A stretch of 64,000 nucleotides of DNA from Klebsiella pneumoniae (GTDB taxonomy: Bacteria > Myxococcota_A > UBA796 > SXON01). The stretch is taken from the NCBI GenBank assembly GCA_945861635.1, contig CAMAWH010000001.1, positions 62,001 through 126,000 on the forward strand, read 5' to 3'. Both the position numbers and the translations under genes were made by a program. Below the pieces are notes generated by a model, which ran no database searches, was not told the DNA's origin, and saw only the letters and a program-made list of their open reading frames with translations. Of the stretch, positions 1 to 8,825 are shown one piece after another (the first letter of the stretch is position 1; every line of letters starts with the position of its first letter).

Positions 1-768
1 GACGGACTCGGGGTGGGGAAACGTGTCCTCCGACGTACCGGGAATCTCCGCCCAATACCGCAGGAATACCCAGAGGAGCGGCAGGATGGGGATCACGGCC
101 GCGAGACTGAACACGGCCAGCCAACCGGCACTCGGACGCCGCCAGAGCAGGAGCAGAGCGCCCGCCATCACACCAAAAAATCCGTAATACCAGTAGAAAA
201 AATGCGTGACCGCGAGCAGCGCGCCCGCGAGCACGGCCCGGCTGACCGTCGGCGCCGTCAAAAAACGAACCCAAGCCGCCAGGAAAAAAAATAGCCAACA
301 AATCGAGACCTGACTGAATCGGCCCGCGCCGAGTTCGAAGACGGCGAAAACAAACAGAGTTCCTGTCGGGACCGCTGCAATGCTTCCGGACGGTGACACG
401 CCCACGGCGCGGCAAAGCGTGTAGGCCGCGAGGCCATTCGCAGCGAGAATTAGAGGTTCGTACACGGTAGTCGCCAACGGCCACCCGAGCGCCCAATGAA
501 AGGGCGCGTAGAGGAATCCCTCGCTGCCGTTTCCGGCGAGCCAAGGGGCGTCGCCAACGGGCCAGTAATAGCGGTCGTTGTGCAACACGCTCCCGCCCAC
601 GCGCAGTTGGTCCGCGACCCAGGTCAGAAGCCAGTGATTTCCCAAGCAGTCCGGATGGACGTACCCGCAAAGGATCGTGTCGCCCGGGTTTGTCACTACG
701 GGCCAACACACCGCAACTGCCGATGCCACGGCAAGAAACACGGCGAACACGGTCCATCGAATGGGCAC
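1..768 (-). CDS. Polytopic membrane protein, C-terminus outside the window
   Basis: This gene of unknown function reads leftward from a GTG at 768 and stays open to base 1, giving 256 residues without a stop. The frame is closed upstream by a stop at 796-798, and this GTG is the only plausible start. The N-terminus is a hydrophobic helix (VFAVFLAVASAVAV), followed by a loop with YYWPVGDAP and then several further membrane helices rich in Phe, Trp and Leu. The layout resembles the neighbour at 810-2279 (first helix, a loop with a W-P-x-G motif, then paired helices), so the two are probably paralogues. The overall look is of a GT-C or YfhO-like integral membrane protein, but no catalytic motif can be named. 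Forty-one bases separate the two divergent starts. No strong ribosome-binding site is visible. Confidence 0.75.
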   Translation of the reverse strand, partial: MPIRWTVFAVFLAVASAVAVCWPVVTNPGDTILCGYVHPDCLGNHWLLTWVADQLRVGGSVLHNDRYYWPVGDAPWLAGNGSEGFLYAPFHWALGWPLATTVYEPLILAANGLAAYTLCRAVGVSPSGSIAAVPTGTLFVFAVFELGAGRFSQVSICWLFFFLAAWVRFLTAPTVSRAVLAGALLAVTHFFYWYYGFFGVMAGALLLLWRRPSAGWLAVFSLAAVIPILPLLWVFLRYWAEIPGTSEDTFPHPESV

Positions 769-809
769 GCGGGAGCGTATCGCCGTTGGGCGTGGTTATT
801 GCCGGCCAC

Positions 810-2279
810 ATGCTGAACCGTGCGCCGTCTTCCAACCGCGGACTCCGGGTGGTGGTGGCGCTCGCGCTCGCCAGCGCGCTGGTGGGTCCCGCAGCGGGGG
901 CGGGCAGTTTCGTCGGCTCGAGTGGCGCAGAAGCCTATGGACACCTCTGGGTTCAGGCATGGGTGACGGATGCGTGGCCGGTGTGGCCCACGGGAACGGC
1001 CATGGCAAACGGCGCGTCCGCGTGGCCGGTCATCGATCCACTGCCGACGTGGTTCGCCGGTGGACTCGCGCGCGCGCTGACCGCGCTGGGCATGGACGGG
1101 CCGCGGGGCGCTTGGAACGCATACGCGTTTCTGGGTGTGTTCATCGCATCCCTTGGCGGCGCATCGCTGGCAGAAGCTGCCGGCGGACGCTGGGAAGTGG
1201 GCGCCGTCGGCATCGGCGCGGCCCCGATCTTCGTCGGATCGCTCGCCAGCGGGTTGAGTGAGGACTGGATGGTGGGATTGGTGGCGTTCGCTATTGCGAA
1301 CGCGCTTCGATCGCGGTGGTTGCGTGCCGGAGCCATCCTCGGAATTACCGCCTGGTGCGGCCTCTACCTCGCCTGGCTGGGCGCCGCTGCCTTGGTTGGT
1401 ATCGCCATATACCGCTGGGCCGATTGGCGGCGTTGGCTCGCGGGCGGATTGATCGCAGCGGCCCTGGGCAGCGGGGCAGCATGGCCCTTCCGGGCACGGC
1501 TGGCCGGCGAGGGCCATCGCTCGGGGAATTTCACACCGAGAGCAGAGCCGCTATGGCGAATTTCGCCTTGGAAATCATCGGATCTCGCGGCTTTTGTTAC
1601 CCCTGGAAAGGTCGATACCGCCGGCGCTGTCGTTCGGGAGCATCCGACCTACCTTGGCTGGACCACCATCGGCCTCGGCGTCGCCGCCGTGGTGCCGCCG
1701 TCCGTACCCGTGGTTCTCGCCGCGGCCGGATTGGCCGCCACGATCTCCGTTGCCGCCGGGGAGACGGTCTCGATTGCCGGAACTCCCACCCGCGCAGAAA
1801 ATCCCATCGCAACACTCTTTCGCCAGCTCCCGCTCGCAGGACGGTTCAACCATCTGGGCAGGACGATGCTGCTCGGGCAGATGGTCCTCGTCGCGATCGC
1901 CGCGCGCGGCGCGCGCCGTTTCCGACCCGGCGCCGCCGCGATTCTCATCCTCGCGGAGACAACATTTCTCTCGCCCGCGCGCGTACCCCTCCCCGGCACG
2001 CCAGGCACGGCGCCGGACATCTACCGTGCGCTCGCCACACTCCCGCCGGCCCCCGTCCTCGTCATCGGCGAGCGTCATCCGCAGAAACCGTTCTTTGATC
2101 AACGCTTTCACGGGCGTCGCATCATGATGAACCCAAACGGCGGTCCGCCGGGCCGCGCCGCCCCCGGCACAATCATCGTCGCATTCGGCGACGCTATTCC
2201 CGCGTTGACCGCCGAACGGGGCACCCCAACGGTCACGACGAGCGATGGCGCCGCTTGGCTGGTCGAGTCGGCGAACTAA
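810..2279 (+). CDS. Polytopic membrane protein, GT-C/YfhO-like, unknown function
   Basis: This 489-residue protein has about ten hydrophobic segments. I chose ATG 810 because it puts a basic stretch and then the first membrane helix (VVVALALASALVG) at the N-terminus; upstream in-frame codons overlap the divergent gene's start. After helix 1 comes a loop with VWPTGTAM, and helices continue to about residue 430. A soluble tail of about 60 residues follows (PVLVIGERHPQKPFF). Such architecture is typical of GT-C fold transferases or YfhO-like proteins that handle lipid-linked sugars, but no diagnostic DxD or similar motif is clear. It is divergently paired with a similar protein on the other strand. 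Confidence 0.8.
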   Translation: MLNRAPSSNRGLRVVVALALASALVGPAAGAGSFVGSSGAEAYGHLWVQAWVTDAWPVWPTGTAMANGASAWPVIDPLPTWFAGGLARALTALGMDGPRGAWNAYAFLGVFIASLGGASLAEAAGGRWEVGAVGIGAAPIFVGSLASGLSEDWMVGLVAFAIANALRSRWLRAGAILGITAWCGLYLAWLGAAALVGIAIYRWADWRRWLAGGLIAAALGSGAAWPFRARLAGEGHRSGNFTPRAEPLWRISPWKSSDLAAFVTPGKVDTAGAVVREHPTYLGWTTIGLGVAAVVPPSVPVVLAAAGLAATISVAAGETVSIAGTPTRAENPIATLFRQLPLAGRFNHLGRTMLLGQMVLVAIAARGARRFRPGAAAILILAETTFLSPARVPLPGTPGTAPDIYRALATLPPAPVLVIGERHPQKPFFDQRFHGRRIMMNPNGGPPGRAAPGTIIVAFGDAIPALTAERGTPTVTTSDGAAWLVESAN

Positions 2280-2314
2280 GCCCGCGCTCCCCGGCGGCGC
2301 GGTAGACTGGGTCG

Positions 2315-4129
2315 ATGCCCGCGCCCGGCCTGTCCGAGATCCTCGACATCTGCGTGGAGGGCGGCCTTCTGCGGGCGGGTCAGAAACAGGACGTGCTGAA
2401 CCGGGGAAAGGAGCAGGCGCGCCACCTGCTGCTCGATCGCCGCGCGGAGCTCCGGCGTTTATTGGGCCGACAACGCGTCAGCTACGCAATCTCCGACATC
2501 GAGCTCATCGCATCCTTCCGCTTCAAGCGCGCGGATTTTCCCGAGCAGACGCTGGATGAGGAAATGATCAGCGAGGCCGTCGCGAAGCACGAGGGCTTCC
2601 CGTTCACCCGGCTTGATCCGCTCCGCCTTGATTTCAAGCTCGTCGTGGACGCATTCGGCGGTCCGTTCGCCGAAAAACACCTGGTAGTCGCCGTCGAGGA
2701 TCGCCCGGAGGCGCTGACGGTCGCCGTGACCGACCCGTGGGACACGGAGCTGTTGCAAAGTCTCGCTCAATTCAAGAAAAAACCCATTCGCCCCGTGATG
2801 GCGTCAAAGGGAGAGATCCTCCGGGTCATCGCCGAATTTCACGGATTCCGACGGTCAATGCGTGCGGCGGAATCAGAGCTTGCATCGACACTTCCCGACA
2901 TCGCGAACCTCGAGGCGCTCTACAAAGTCGCAGGCCTCAACGAATTGGAGGCCACCGATCAACCCGTTGTGCAGGCCGTTTGGTATCTCCTGAACTATGC
3001 GTACGACCAGCGCGCCTCCGACATCCACATCGAGCCGAAGCGGGAGGACGCACTCGTCCGCATGCGCATCGACGGCGTGCTCCATACGGTTCATAGAATG
3101 CCGAGAACGGTGCATCCAGCCGTCGTCAGTCGCGTGAAACTCCTGGCGCGGCTTGACATCGCGGAAAAGCGACGGCCGCAGGATGGTCGGTTCAAGACGC
3201 AGCTCGGCACGATTGAGGTGGAGCTGCGCGTCAGCACCGTGCCCACGGCGTTCGGCGAAAAAACGGTCATTCGCATCTTCGACCCCGCGGTACTCAAGCA
3301 AAGTCTCGTCGATCTGGGATTTTTCCCCCGAGAAATGAGTATTTTCGAAGGAATGATCCGCGCGACGAACGGCATGGTGCTCATCACCGGACCCACGGGA
3401 AGCGGTAAAACCACGACGTTGTACGCCACGCTGCATCACATCGCGACGCCGCGCGTCAACATCTGCACGCTGGAAGATCCTATCGAAATGGTGAACGAGC
3501 AGTTCAACCAGATGGCGATGCAACCGAAAATCGGGTTCAGCTTCGCCACGGCGCTGAAAAGCGTGCTGCGGCAGGATCCGGACGTCATCATGGTCGGTGA
3601 GATTCGAGATGCCGATACGGCAGAGAACGCAGTGCAGGCCGCACTCACCGGGCATCTCGTCCTTTCCACCGTGCACACGAACGACGCCGCCACGGCCGTG
3701 TCGCGACTGCTCGACCTCGGCGTGTACCCGTTTCTCGTATCGGGCGTGCTTTTGGGCGTCGTCGCCCAGCGACTCGTGCGGAAGGTGTGCGTCGCCTGTG
3801 CCGTCGAAGACGTGCTCACCGCCGAGCAGATCGAGCTGTTGCGCATTCGCGGGGCGGAGGGGCGGCAGCTCAAAGTGAAGCGCGGAAAGGGGTGCCCGCG
3901 CTGTCGCGGCACCGGGTACCGCGGGCGCACCGGAATCTTCGAAGTGATGCGCATGACCACGCGCCTTCAGCGCCTGGTTCAGGAAAAGGCGCCGGCGCAG
4001 GAAATCAAACGGGAAGCGTTGAACGACGGCATGCTCACGCTGCGAGAGTACGCGATTAAGAAGCTTGCCCGTGGAGAAACTACTTTTGAGGAAATTGCCT
4101 CCGTCACCGACGAGGGCGATGCGTACTAG
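2315..4129 (+). CDS. GspE/PilB-family secretion or pilus assembly ATPase
   Basis: This 604-residue type II/IV secretion ATPase is the cytoplasmic hexameric motor for pseudopilus or pilus assembly. The N-terminal MshEN-like region covers about residues 60-185. The ATPase core shows Walker A GPTGSGKT at 359-366, the Asp box LEDPIE at 386-391, Walker B DPDVIMVGEIRD at 421-432, and the His box with TVHTND near 452-457. A zinc-binding insert has paired cysteines C492/C495 and C527/C530, as in GspE and PilB. No other secretion or pilus gene is in view, so GspE cannot be told from PilB here. The stop codon overlaps the opposing stop in a shared CTAG (4126-4129). Confidence 0.92.
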   Translation: MPAPGLSEILDICVEGGLLRAGQKQDVLNRGKEQARHLLLDRRAELRRLLGRQRVSYAISDIELIASFRFKRADFPEQTLDEEMISEAVAKHEGFPFTRLDPLRLDFKLVVDAFGGPFAEKHLVVAVEDRPEALTVAVTDPWDTELLQSLAQFKKKPIRPVMASKGEILRVIAEFHGFRRSMRAAESELASTLPDIANLEALYKVAGLNELEATDQPVVQAVWYLLNYAYDQRASDIHIEPKREDALVRMRIDGVLHTVHRMPRTVHPAVVSRVKLLARLDIAEKRRPQDGRFKTQLGTIEVELRVSTVPTAFGEKTVIRIFDPAVLKQSLVDLGFFPREMSIFEGMIRATNGMVLITGPTGSGKTTTLYATLHHIATPRVNICTLEDPIEMVNEQFNQMAMQPKIGFSFATALKSVLRQDPDVIMVGEIRDADTAENAVQAALTGHLVLSTVHTNDAATAVSRLLDLGVYPFLVSGVLLGVVAQRLVRKVCVACAVEDVLTAEQIELLRIRGAEGRQLKVKRGKGCPRCRGTGYRGRTGIFEVMRMTTRLQRLVQEKAPAQEIKREALNDGMLTLREYAIKKLARGETTFEEIASVTDEGDAY

Positions 4130-4399
4130 CGAGTCGCCGATTCCATCCGGTGGGGAGACGAACAGAGACGTTCACAGCGATGGCGGAGGTAGCCACGCAG
4201 GCTGGTGCACAGCTCGCGGCACCGATCTGCCGGTGCCTTCGCCGCGTTTCGGATCAGCCATTCGTCGATCGCGGCGCCGGGAATCGTCGGGTCCTTGATG
4301 TCCAGGCTTGCCGCGAGCACCGCGTCGAATGGCGTCGGCGGCAGGGCCACCAAACGCGCGTAGGAAGGCGAGTCAACGTGCGCTGGTTGGCTCCCGAGA
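4126..4399 (-). pseudogene. Out-of-frame 3' continuation of the lipoprotein gene
   Basis: Just downstream of the stop at 4400, the +1-shifted minus frame reads a convincing protein end. It includes LVALPPTPFDAVLAAS, an acidic stretch (DEWLIRN) and a Cys-rich tail (CRELC then CERLC), and stops at 4126 in a CTAG shared with the gspE-type gene's stop. The Cys-rich, Ala-rich style matches the upstream lipoprotein. I therefore infer that one base was gained near the G/C run at about 4404-4412, splitting one gene of roughly 310 codons. It could also be an assembly error, or an independent small gene starting from a GTG near 4470. Confidence 0.5.
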
Positions 4400-5062
4400 C
4401 TACCGGCCCCGAACGGCCATCCGCCGGCATCCGAACGCCTCCGCTCGAATCGCGACGCGTCGCCGTTCACACGTGACCGCAAGGACGGGCCGCACCCCGC
4501 AGGTTCCGACCCCCGCACACTCGACAGCGACCGCAACCCAGGAACCCACGGTCTCGGGAACGGCCCACTCTCCCTCCACAATCACCGCAACGTCCGATGC
4601 CGTCGGGCCGCGGTGCCACCACCGTTCCATCGCGTGGCCGACGCAGTCGTCCAGGTACGCGCCCGCATGGTCCGCGCACAAACGAAGACGTGTCGGCGTA
4701 TCGGCGCTCGGCACGAGCTCGAACACTTCCATCGCGCAGTCGGCATCTGGTCCGCAGACCGCCAACAATTCGTCGATGGGGCGCGCCGCTGCCCCGCCCG
4801 CGTGCGCAACGGCCCACGCGTGCCGACACCCCACCGCCGCGCCCTGATCGCAGAGGGCGATCGCCTCTTTTGCGTCCACAACAGAGACGACGGCCCGCGT
4901 GAGGCAAACCGCATGCGACCGCGGCCAGGGCATGTACGCCGCGCACGCATTTGCCGGCGGCGGGGCAGTTGGTGCGGGGGCGGACGATGGCGCGGGGCAC
5001 CCACCCGCGAGCACGCCCACAAGCAGCCCCACGAACACGGCGGCGACGCGATCCGCGGCCAC
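4400..5062 (-). CDS. Cys-rich lipoprotein, probably truncated by a frameshift
   Basis: This 220-residue open frame begins with a lipoprotein signal peptide: hydrophobic core, then LAGGC with the lipid-acceptor Cys near residue 22. A Pro/Ala linker follows, then a soluble domain with many cysteines (CAAYMPW, AVCL, ALCDQG, CGPDADC, LCADH). These suggest disulfide bonds in the periplasm, in the style of Sel1-like or 'CDxG' Cys-pair repeats. It overlaps the gatA stop by one base (TGATG), so it is likely translated by reinitiation as the last gene of the glmU-gatA run. The stop at 4400 looks premature, because coding character continues in another frame to 4126. Function unknown. Confidence 0.7.
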   Translation of the reverse strand: MAADRVAAVFVGLLVGVLAGGCPAPSSAPAPTAPPPANACAAYMPWPRSHAVCLTRAVVSVVDAKEAIALCDQGAAVGCRHAWAVAHAGGAAARPIDELLAVCGPDADCAMEVFELVPSADTPTRLRLCADHAGAYLDDCVGHAMERWWHRGPTASDVAVIVEGEWAVPETVGSWVAVAVECAGVGTCGVRPVLAVTCERRRVAIRAEAFGCRRMAVRGR

Positions 5063-6465
5063 TACGAAAGCGCGGCTTCGAGGCCCGCTGCGCCCGCGAA
5101 CACCGTGCTCTCATCGAGGAACCGCCCGGTAAGTTGGCCGCCCACGGGCAGGCCGTGCCCGCAGTGGATGGGAACGGAAATGCTCGGCAAACCCGCCAAC
5201 GACGCCGGCACCGTGAGGATGTCCGACAGATACATTGCCAGCGGATCTGCGCTGCGCACGCCGAGCGGAAAGGCTACAGTCGGCGAGGTCGGCGAAAAGA
5301 GCAGGTCTACACCGGTAAGTGCGTCAGCCATGTCACGCGCGATACGGGCTCGCACCGCTTGTGCGCGCTCGTAGTAGCGCTCGGCATAGCCGGCAGACAA
5401 GGCAAAGGTCCCGAGGACAATTCGCCGTTTCACCTCCTCACCGAGCCGCCCGGTCCGCGTCGCCGTCACCACCCCGCGCACACTCCCCACCACGTCACGC
5501 GGCCCGAAGCGGATACCATCGAAACGAGCCAGGTTTGAACTCGCTTCCGCAGACGTCAGAATGGAATAGCATGCCAACGCCCACGCGAGGGATGGAAGCA
5601 CCACGGGAACGAGCACGGCGCCTGCCCCCCGTAGCGCTTGAAGTGCCGCCGTGACGGCGAAGCGAACCGACGAATCCAGGCCGGCCCCTGAGCACTCCGC
5701 GAGGACGCCGATCCGCAACCCGCGCACGCCGCGATCACATGCCGAAACCAGGTCGGGCACGCCCGTGTCCACACACGTCGAATCGTACGGGTCGGCGCCC
5801 GACATGAGTTGCGTGACCAGCGCCGCATCGCGCACATCGACGCCGAACGGCCCAACGCAGTCGCACGAAGACGCAAAGGCAACGAGACCGTGCCGAGAAA
5901 CGCGCCCCTGACTGGGCTTCATTCCGACGACGCCGCAAAACGATGCAGGTTGTCTCACGCTTCCGCCGGTATCGGATCCGAGGCCGATCGGTGCGATTCG
6001 AGCCGCCACCGCCGCCGCGCTGCCGCCGGAACTGCCGCCCGGCGTGCGTCGTTCGTCCGAAGGGTGGCGCACGGAGCCGTATGCTGAATGTTCAGTGGAC
6101 GATCCCATGCCGAATTCGTCCATGTTGGTCCGACCGATCACGATGGCGCCAGCCGCGCGGAGTCGGGCGATCGCGGTGGCAGTATACGGCGCCCGGTAGC
6201 CTTCAAGCATGCGCGACGCGCATCCGCACGGTTCACCGCCGTCCGCGAGGTTGTCCTTGACCACCAGCGGCACACCGGCAAGTGGCCCATCCCGATTTAC
6301 CGATTCTACCTGTCTGTCGACAAACGCCAAGTCCACGTGACGGAAGGCGTTGTACGGGTTGTCGCGCGCCCGAACAACGGCAGCACGCGCGAATCGCCCA
6401 GGATCCTCCCCGTGTTGCACGGCCGCAGCCATGGCGCGGGCCGTCACCGGAGCGCCCGCGATCAT
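5062..6465 (-). CDS. gatA: Glutamyl-tRNA(Gln)/aspartyl-tRNA(Asn) amidotransferase subunit A
   Basis: GatA is the glutaminase subunit of GatCAB. It releases ammonia from glutamine to amidate Glu-tRNA(Gln) and/or Asp-tRNA(Asn). The amidase-signature Ser-cis-Ser-Lys triad is complete and correctly spaced: Lys70 (VVKDN), Ser145 in GGSSGGS, and Ser169 in SDTGGSVRQP. These are the 75- and 24-residue intervals of characterised GatA. At 467 residues it is about the usual length (480-490). Its ATG overlaps the gatC stop (ATGA, 6462-6465), which indicates translational coupling. gatB is not in this window. Confidence 0.95.
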   Translation of the reverse strand: MIAGAPVTARAMAAAVQHGEDPGRFARAAVVRARDNPYNAFRHVDLAFVDRQVESVNRDGPLAGVPLVVKDNLADGGEPCGCASRMLEGYRAPYTATAIARLRAAGAIVIGRTNMDEFGMGSSTEHSAYGSVRHPSDERRTPGGSSGGSAAAVAARIAPIGLGSDTGGSVRQPASFCGVVGMKPSQGRVSRHGLVAFASSCDCVGPFGVDVRDAALVTQLMSGADPYDSTCVDTGVPDLVSACDRGVRGLRIGVLAECSGAGLDSSVRFAVTAALQALRGAGAVLVPVVLPSLAWALACYSILTSAEASSNLARFDGIRFGPRDVVGSVRGVVTATRTGRLGEEVKRRIVLGTFALSAGYAERYYERAQAVRARIARDMADALTGVDLLFSPTSPTVAFPLGVRSADPLAMYLSDILTVPASLAGLPSISVPIHCGHGLPVGGQLTGRFLDESTVFAGAAGLEAALS

Positions 6466-6740
6466 TCCGAAGCGATGACCCTCGGCACCGCTACGAAACC
6501 GCCCTGACGGCCCTCGCTGGCCGCCAGAAGGGGCTCCGGGCGGCAGCCGTGGGGAACGTCCGCGCGTCCCTGCAGCACCCCGGGCGCAGAGATCGCGGGT
6601 GGTGCCTCCATCGTCGTGATCTCATCCACGTACGACAGCACCCTTGCCAGCTCCGAAGCAAATCGATCCGCCTGATCTTCTTGCAACTGCAGGCGAGCCA
6701 ATGTGGCGAGGTGCCGAATGGCCTCCCCGTCCAAACTCAC
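6462..6740 (-). CDS. gatC: Amidotransferase subunit C
   Basis: GatC (92 residues) is the small GatCAB subunit that wraps around and stabilises GatA. The family's opening is present (IRHLATLARLQL, then the helix with LARVLSYVDEI). The C-terminal tail carries the typical P-rich segment with RADVP near residue 60. It starts at GTG 6740, overlapping the preceding zinc-ribbon gene's stop (GTGA, 6737-6740), and its own stop overlaps gatA. The three genes are evidently co-translated. Confidence 0.92.
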   Translation of the reverse strand: MSLDGEAIRHLATLARLQLQEDQADRFASELARVLSYVDEITTMEAPPAISAPGVLQGRADVPHGCRPEPLLAASEGRQGGFVAVPRVIASE

Positions 6741-7057
6741 GCCGAGCGGCCCTTGAATCGAAAGAGCTGCTTGATGCCGTCAAGTACACCCGATTGGTCT
6801 TCTCCGGCGAGCGTTTGCAACTCACCAGGATCCAGCAAGACCGCGCCACACTCTCCGCAGATATCGACATCAACACCGCGGAACGCGTGCGTGTTCATTT
6901 CTCCACCGCACTTGCCGCAACGCATATAGTGGAGCTTTTGCCGCTCCTCACGGGCGGACTTCGCTTTCTCGATCGCGAGAATCTCACGCATCTTCGCCGA
7001 TTGTTCCTTGTCGAGACGCGCAAAGTACTCTTCTTCCACCGGAACCTTGTCAGACAT
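6737..7057 (-). CDS. TFIIB-type zinc-ribbon protein
   Basis: This small cytoplasmic protein (106 residues) has a charged N-terminal helix (EEEYFARLDKEQSAKMREI). It is followed by one zinc ribbon with cysteines C47/C50 (CGKCGGEM) and C67/C70 (CGECGAVLLDPGEL), the zf-TFIIB pattern. The short C-terminal helix is basic. Its biochemical role is unknown; family members are usually annotated only as TFIIB-type zinc ribbon proteins. Its four-base overlap with gatC ties it to the amidotransferase genes in expression, though not necessarily in function. Confidence 0.85.
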   Translation of the reverse strand: MSDKVPVEEEYFARLDKEQSAKMREILAIEKAKSAREERQKLHYMRCGKCGGEMNTHAFRGVDVDICGECGAVLLDPGELQTLAGEDQSGVLDGIKQLFRFKGRSA

Positions 7058-7111
7058 GTCGGCCTCGCGAGACCCTCCCGATATCCCGGCGCCGCGACCG
7101 CCGGGAGGGCG

Positions 7112-8821
7112 TCAGTTGCAGCGCTGGCCGAGGCGACGCAAGCCACCTTCGAGTTCACGGCGCAGCTCCGTATCGGTTCCTCCTGTCGACATCGCATCGC
7201 AGTAATCGGACCGAGCGCTCACCGCGTCGCCCATTTTCTCGTTCGCGTAGCCGCGGCCGTACAGCGCCCACGCGCTGTTCGGATCCCGTTGGAGGGCACG
7301 CGAAAAATAGCCGTGCGCCTTGGGTAGGTCTCCCTTGTCGATGGCCTTCCACCCACCATCCGTCAAGGATTTCACGGAACCGCCGCCCGGCGCGGGCTTG
7401 GCCACGGGCGCCGGAGCGCGAGGCGGCACCGGCGCACCTCCGACGGCTTTCGTGGCCGCGGCGGCCTTCGCGGCTGTGTCAGCCTTTGCAGCGACGTCAG
7501 CCTTCGCGGCGGCGTCAGCCTTCGCGGCTGTGTCAGCCTTTGCCGCAGCGCCATCCGCCGCATTCGCGGGGGGGGCCACCGCAGCAACCACGTCCGCAGC
7601 CGGTGGGTCAACGGCAACGACCTCGGCCGGTGGCGGGGACGTCCGGGCATCTTCGCCGGGCGGCGGCAGCTTCGATGAACGTTCAGAAACTGCCGCCCCG
7701 CCGAAAAACACAAGCACCCCGCCGATCAGCACCACGCCCAGCCCGACGACCAACGCCCCGATCCACACCATCGGATTGGAACGCCGACCGGGTTGCGCGT
7801 CCTCGAAGACATCCGTGGCGTTTCGAGGCGTGATGGTTACCATCGGCGTGCCGGAAAAGAAAGGATCACTCGGCGGCGTTGGCAACGGCGGCATCGGGGC
7901 GAGTGTGGATGCGGACCCGAGACCGGTGGCGCGCGCGGGTGTCGGAACGCGACCCGAACGGGCAGCGGGCGTCGGCGCGCGCCCTGCCCGCGGGTGGGCT
8001 ACCGTAGGTTCCGCCTCGCGTTCCAGCCAATCGGGCAGGCCATCCTGACGTCGTGACTCGATGGTGGCTTCCTGTGTCTCAGGATCAGGTTCCAACATGC
8101 GATCACGGGCGGACGGCGCATAGGGAGGGGTGTACACGGGGGGGGGCAGCGAATCAAGCCAACGATCGCTCCGCTCGACGACCGTCGCCGATTCCTCTTC
8201 GGCAGGGGGTCGAATCGGGTCGTAGGGGCTGTAGGCGGCGGCCGCCATCGCCGCGGGAAGCTCGTCCACGCCGCCGAACCGGCCGGGAGCCGCACCCACG
8301 AGTATGTCCGTTTCTTCGACGAAAATCTCCTCGTCATGCCGAGGTGCCGGATGCGGCTCCGTCGGCACCGGGCGAGTAGCCAACGGCGAAGGCGCCGGCG
8401 AAAGCGTGGGGCGGTTGGCTGCAAGGCGATCCACCGCAGCAAAGAATAGTGCGAAATCTGGCCTTTCCCCCAACGGCGTCCAGCGCATTCCGTGCAGGGA
8501 AACCGCGTCCTCCCGCGAGACACGTTGTTCCAACACCCAACGCTGCAAAGTGGCGGCATCGGGTACGGCGTACACCGTTCCTCCAGACCGCAACATCTGA
8601 ATTGGCTCTCCCGGCGATGGACCATGGTAATCTGCGCCATGCCGGCTCGGCGGCTCCACCGGGAGGAGGGCCGGCGGCGACGCCGAACCCGGCTCCGCGT
8701 GCACCGGAAACGTGTGTCCACAATCCGAACACCGAAACTTGAGCGACCTGGACCGCGCACGCGACGACGCCGGCGGGTCGATTTGATGCCGACTCCGGCA
8801 GCGAGGACACGTGATTTCCAC
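7112..8821 (-). CDS. Zinc-ribbon / GYF-like / TPR single-pass membrane protein
   Basis: This 569-residue protein starts at GTG 8821, four bases after the upstream stop and behind a G-run. That start puts the MJ0042-type zinc ribbon at the very N-terminus (C5/C8 and C31/C34). A GYF-like domain follows at about residues 75-135 (GGTVYAVPDAATLQRWV, then GMRWTPLGERPDF). Next come a long Pro-rich linker, one membrane helix (WIGALVVGLGVVLIGGVLVFF), a TolA-like Ala/Lys/Asp repeat, and a C-terminal TPR pair (GDLPKAHGYFSRALQ). It is a paralogue of the upstream gene. The zinc-ribbon plus GYF plus helix order recalls GltJ of the Myxococcus gliding machinery, which suggests a cytoplasm-to-periplasm signalling or scaffold role. 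That is inference only. Confidence 0.8.
   Translation of the reverse strand: MEITCPRCRSRHQIDPPASSRARSRSLKFRCSDCGHTFPVHAEPGSASPPALLPVEPPSRHGADYHGPSPGEPIQMLRSGGTVYAVPDAATLQRWVLEQRVSREDAVSLHGMRWTPLGERPDFALFFAAVDRLAANRPTLSPAPSPLATRPVPTEPHPAPRHDEEIFVEETDILVGAAPGRFGGVDELPAAMAAAAYSPYDPIRPPAEEESATVVERSDRWLDSLPPPVYTPPYAPSARDRMLEPDPETQEATIESRRQDGLPDWLEREAEPTVAHPRAGRAPTPAARSGRVPTPARATGLGSASTLAPMPPLPTPPSDPFFSGTPMVTITPRNATDVFEDAQPGRRSNPMVWIGALVVGLGVVLIGGVLVFFGGAAVSERSSKLPPPGEDARTSPPPAEVVAVDPPAADVVAAVAPPANAADGAAAKADTAAKADAAAKADVAAKADTAAKAAAATKAVGGAPVPPRAPAPVAKPAPGGGSVKSLTDGGWKAIDKGDLPKAHGYFSRALQRDPNSAWALYGRGYANEKMGDAVSARSDYCDAMSTGGTDTELRRELEGGLRRLGQRCN
7461..7550 (-). repeat. In-frame tandem repeat coding (A-A-K-A-D-x)n
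   Basis: An approximately 18-base unit is repeated about five times inside the gene at 7112-8821. It encodes six-residue units AAKADT/AAKADA/AAKADV, predicted to form a charged helix in the periplasmic part between the membrane helix and the TPRs. It resembles the long helical domain of TolA. Some copies are identical at the DNA level, so copy number may vary between strains. Confidence 0.8.
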
Positions 8822-8825
8822 GCGT

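Noticed and set aside
7461..7550. CRISPR-like tandem repeats
   Set aside because: The repeat is in frame inside a protein gene, has no spacers, and encodes Ala/Lys/Asp-rich helix units.
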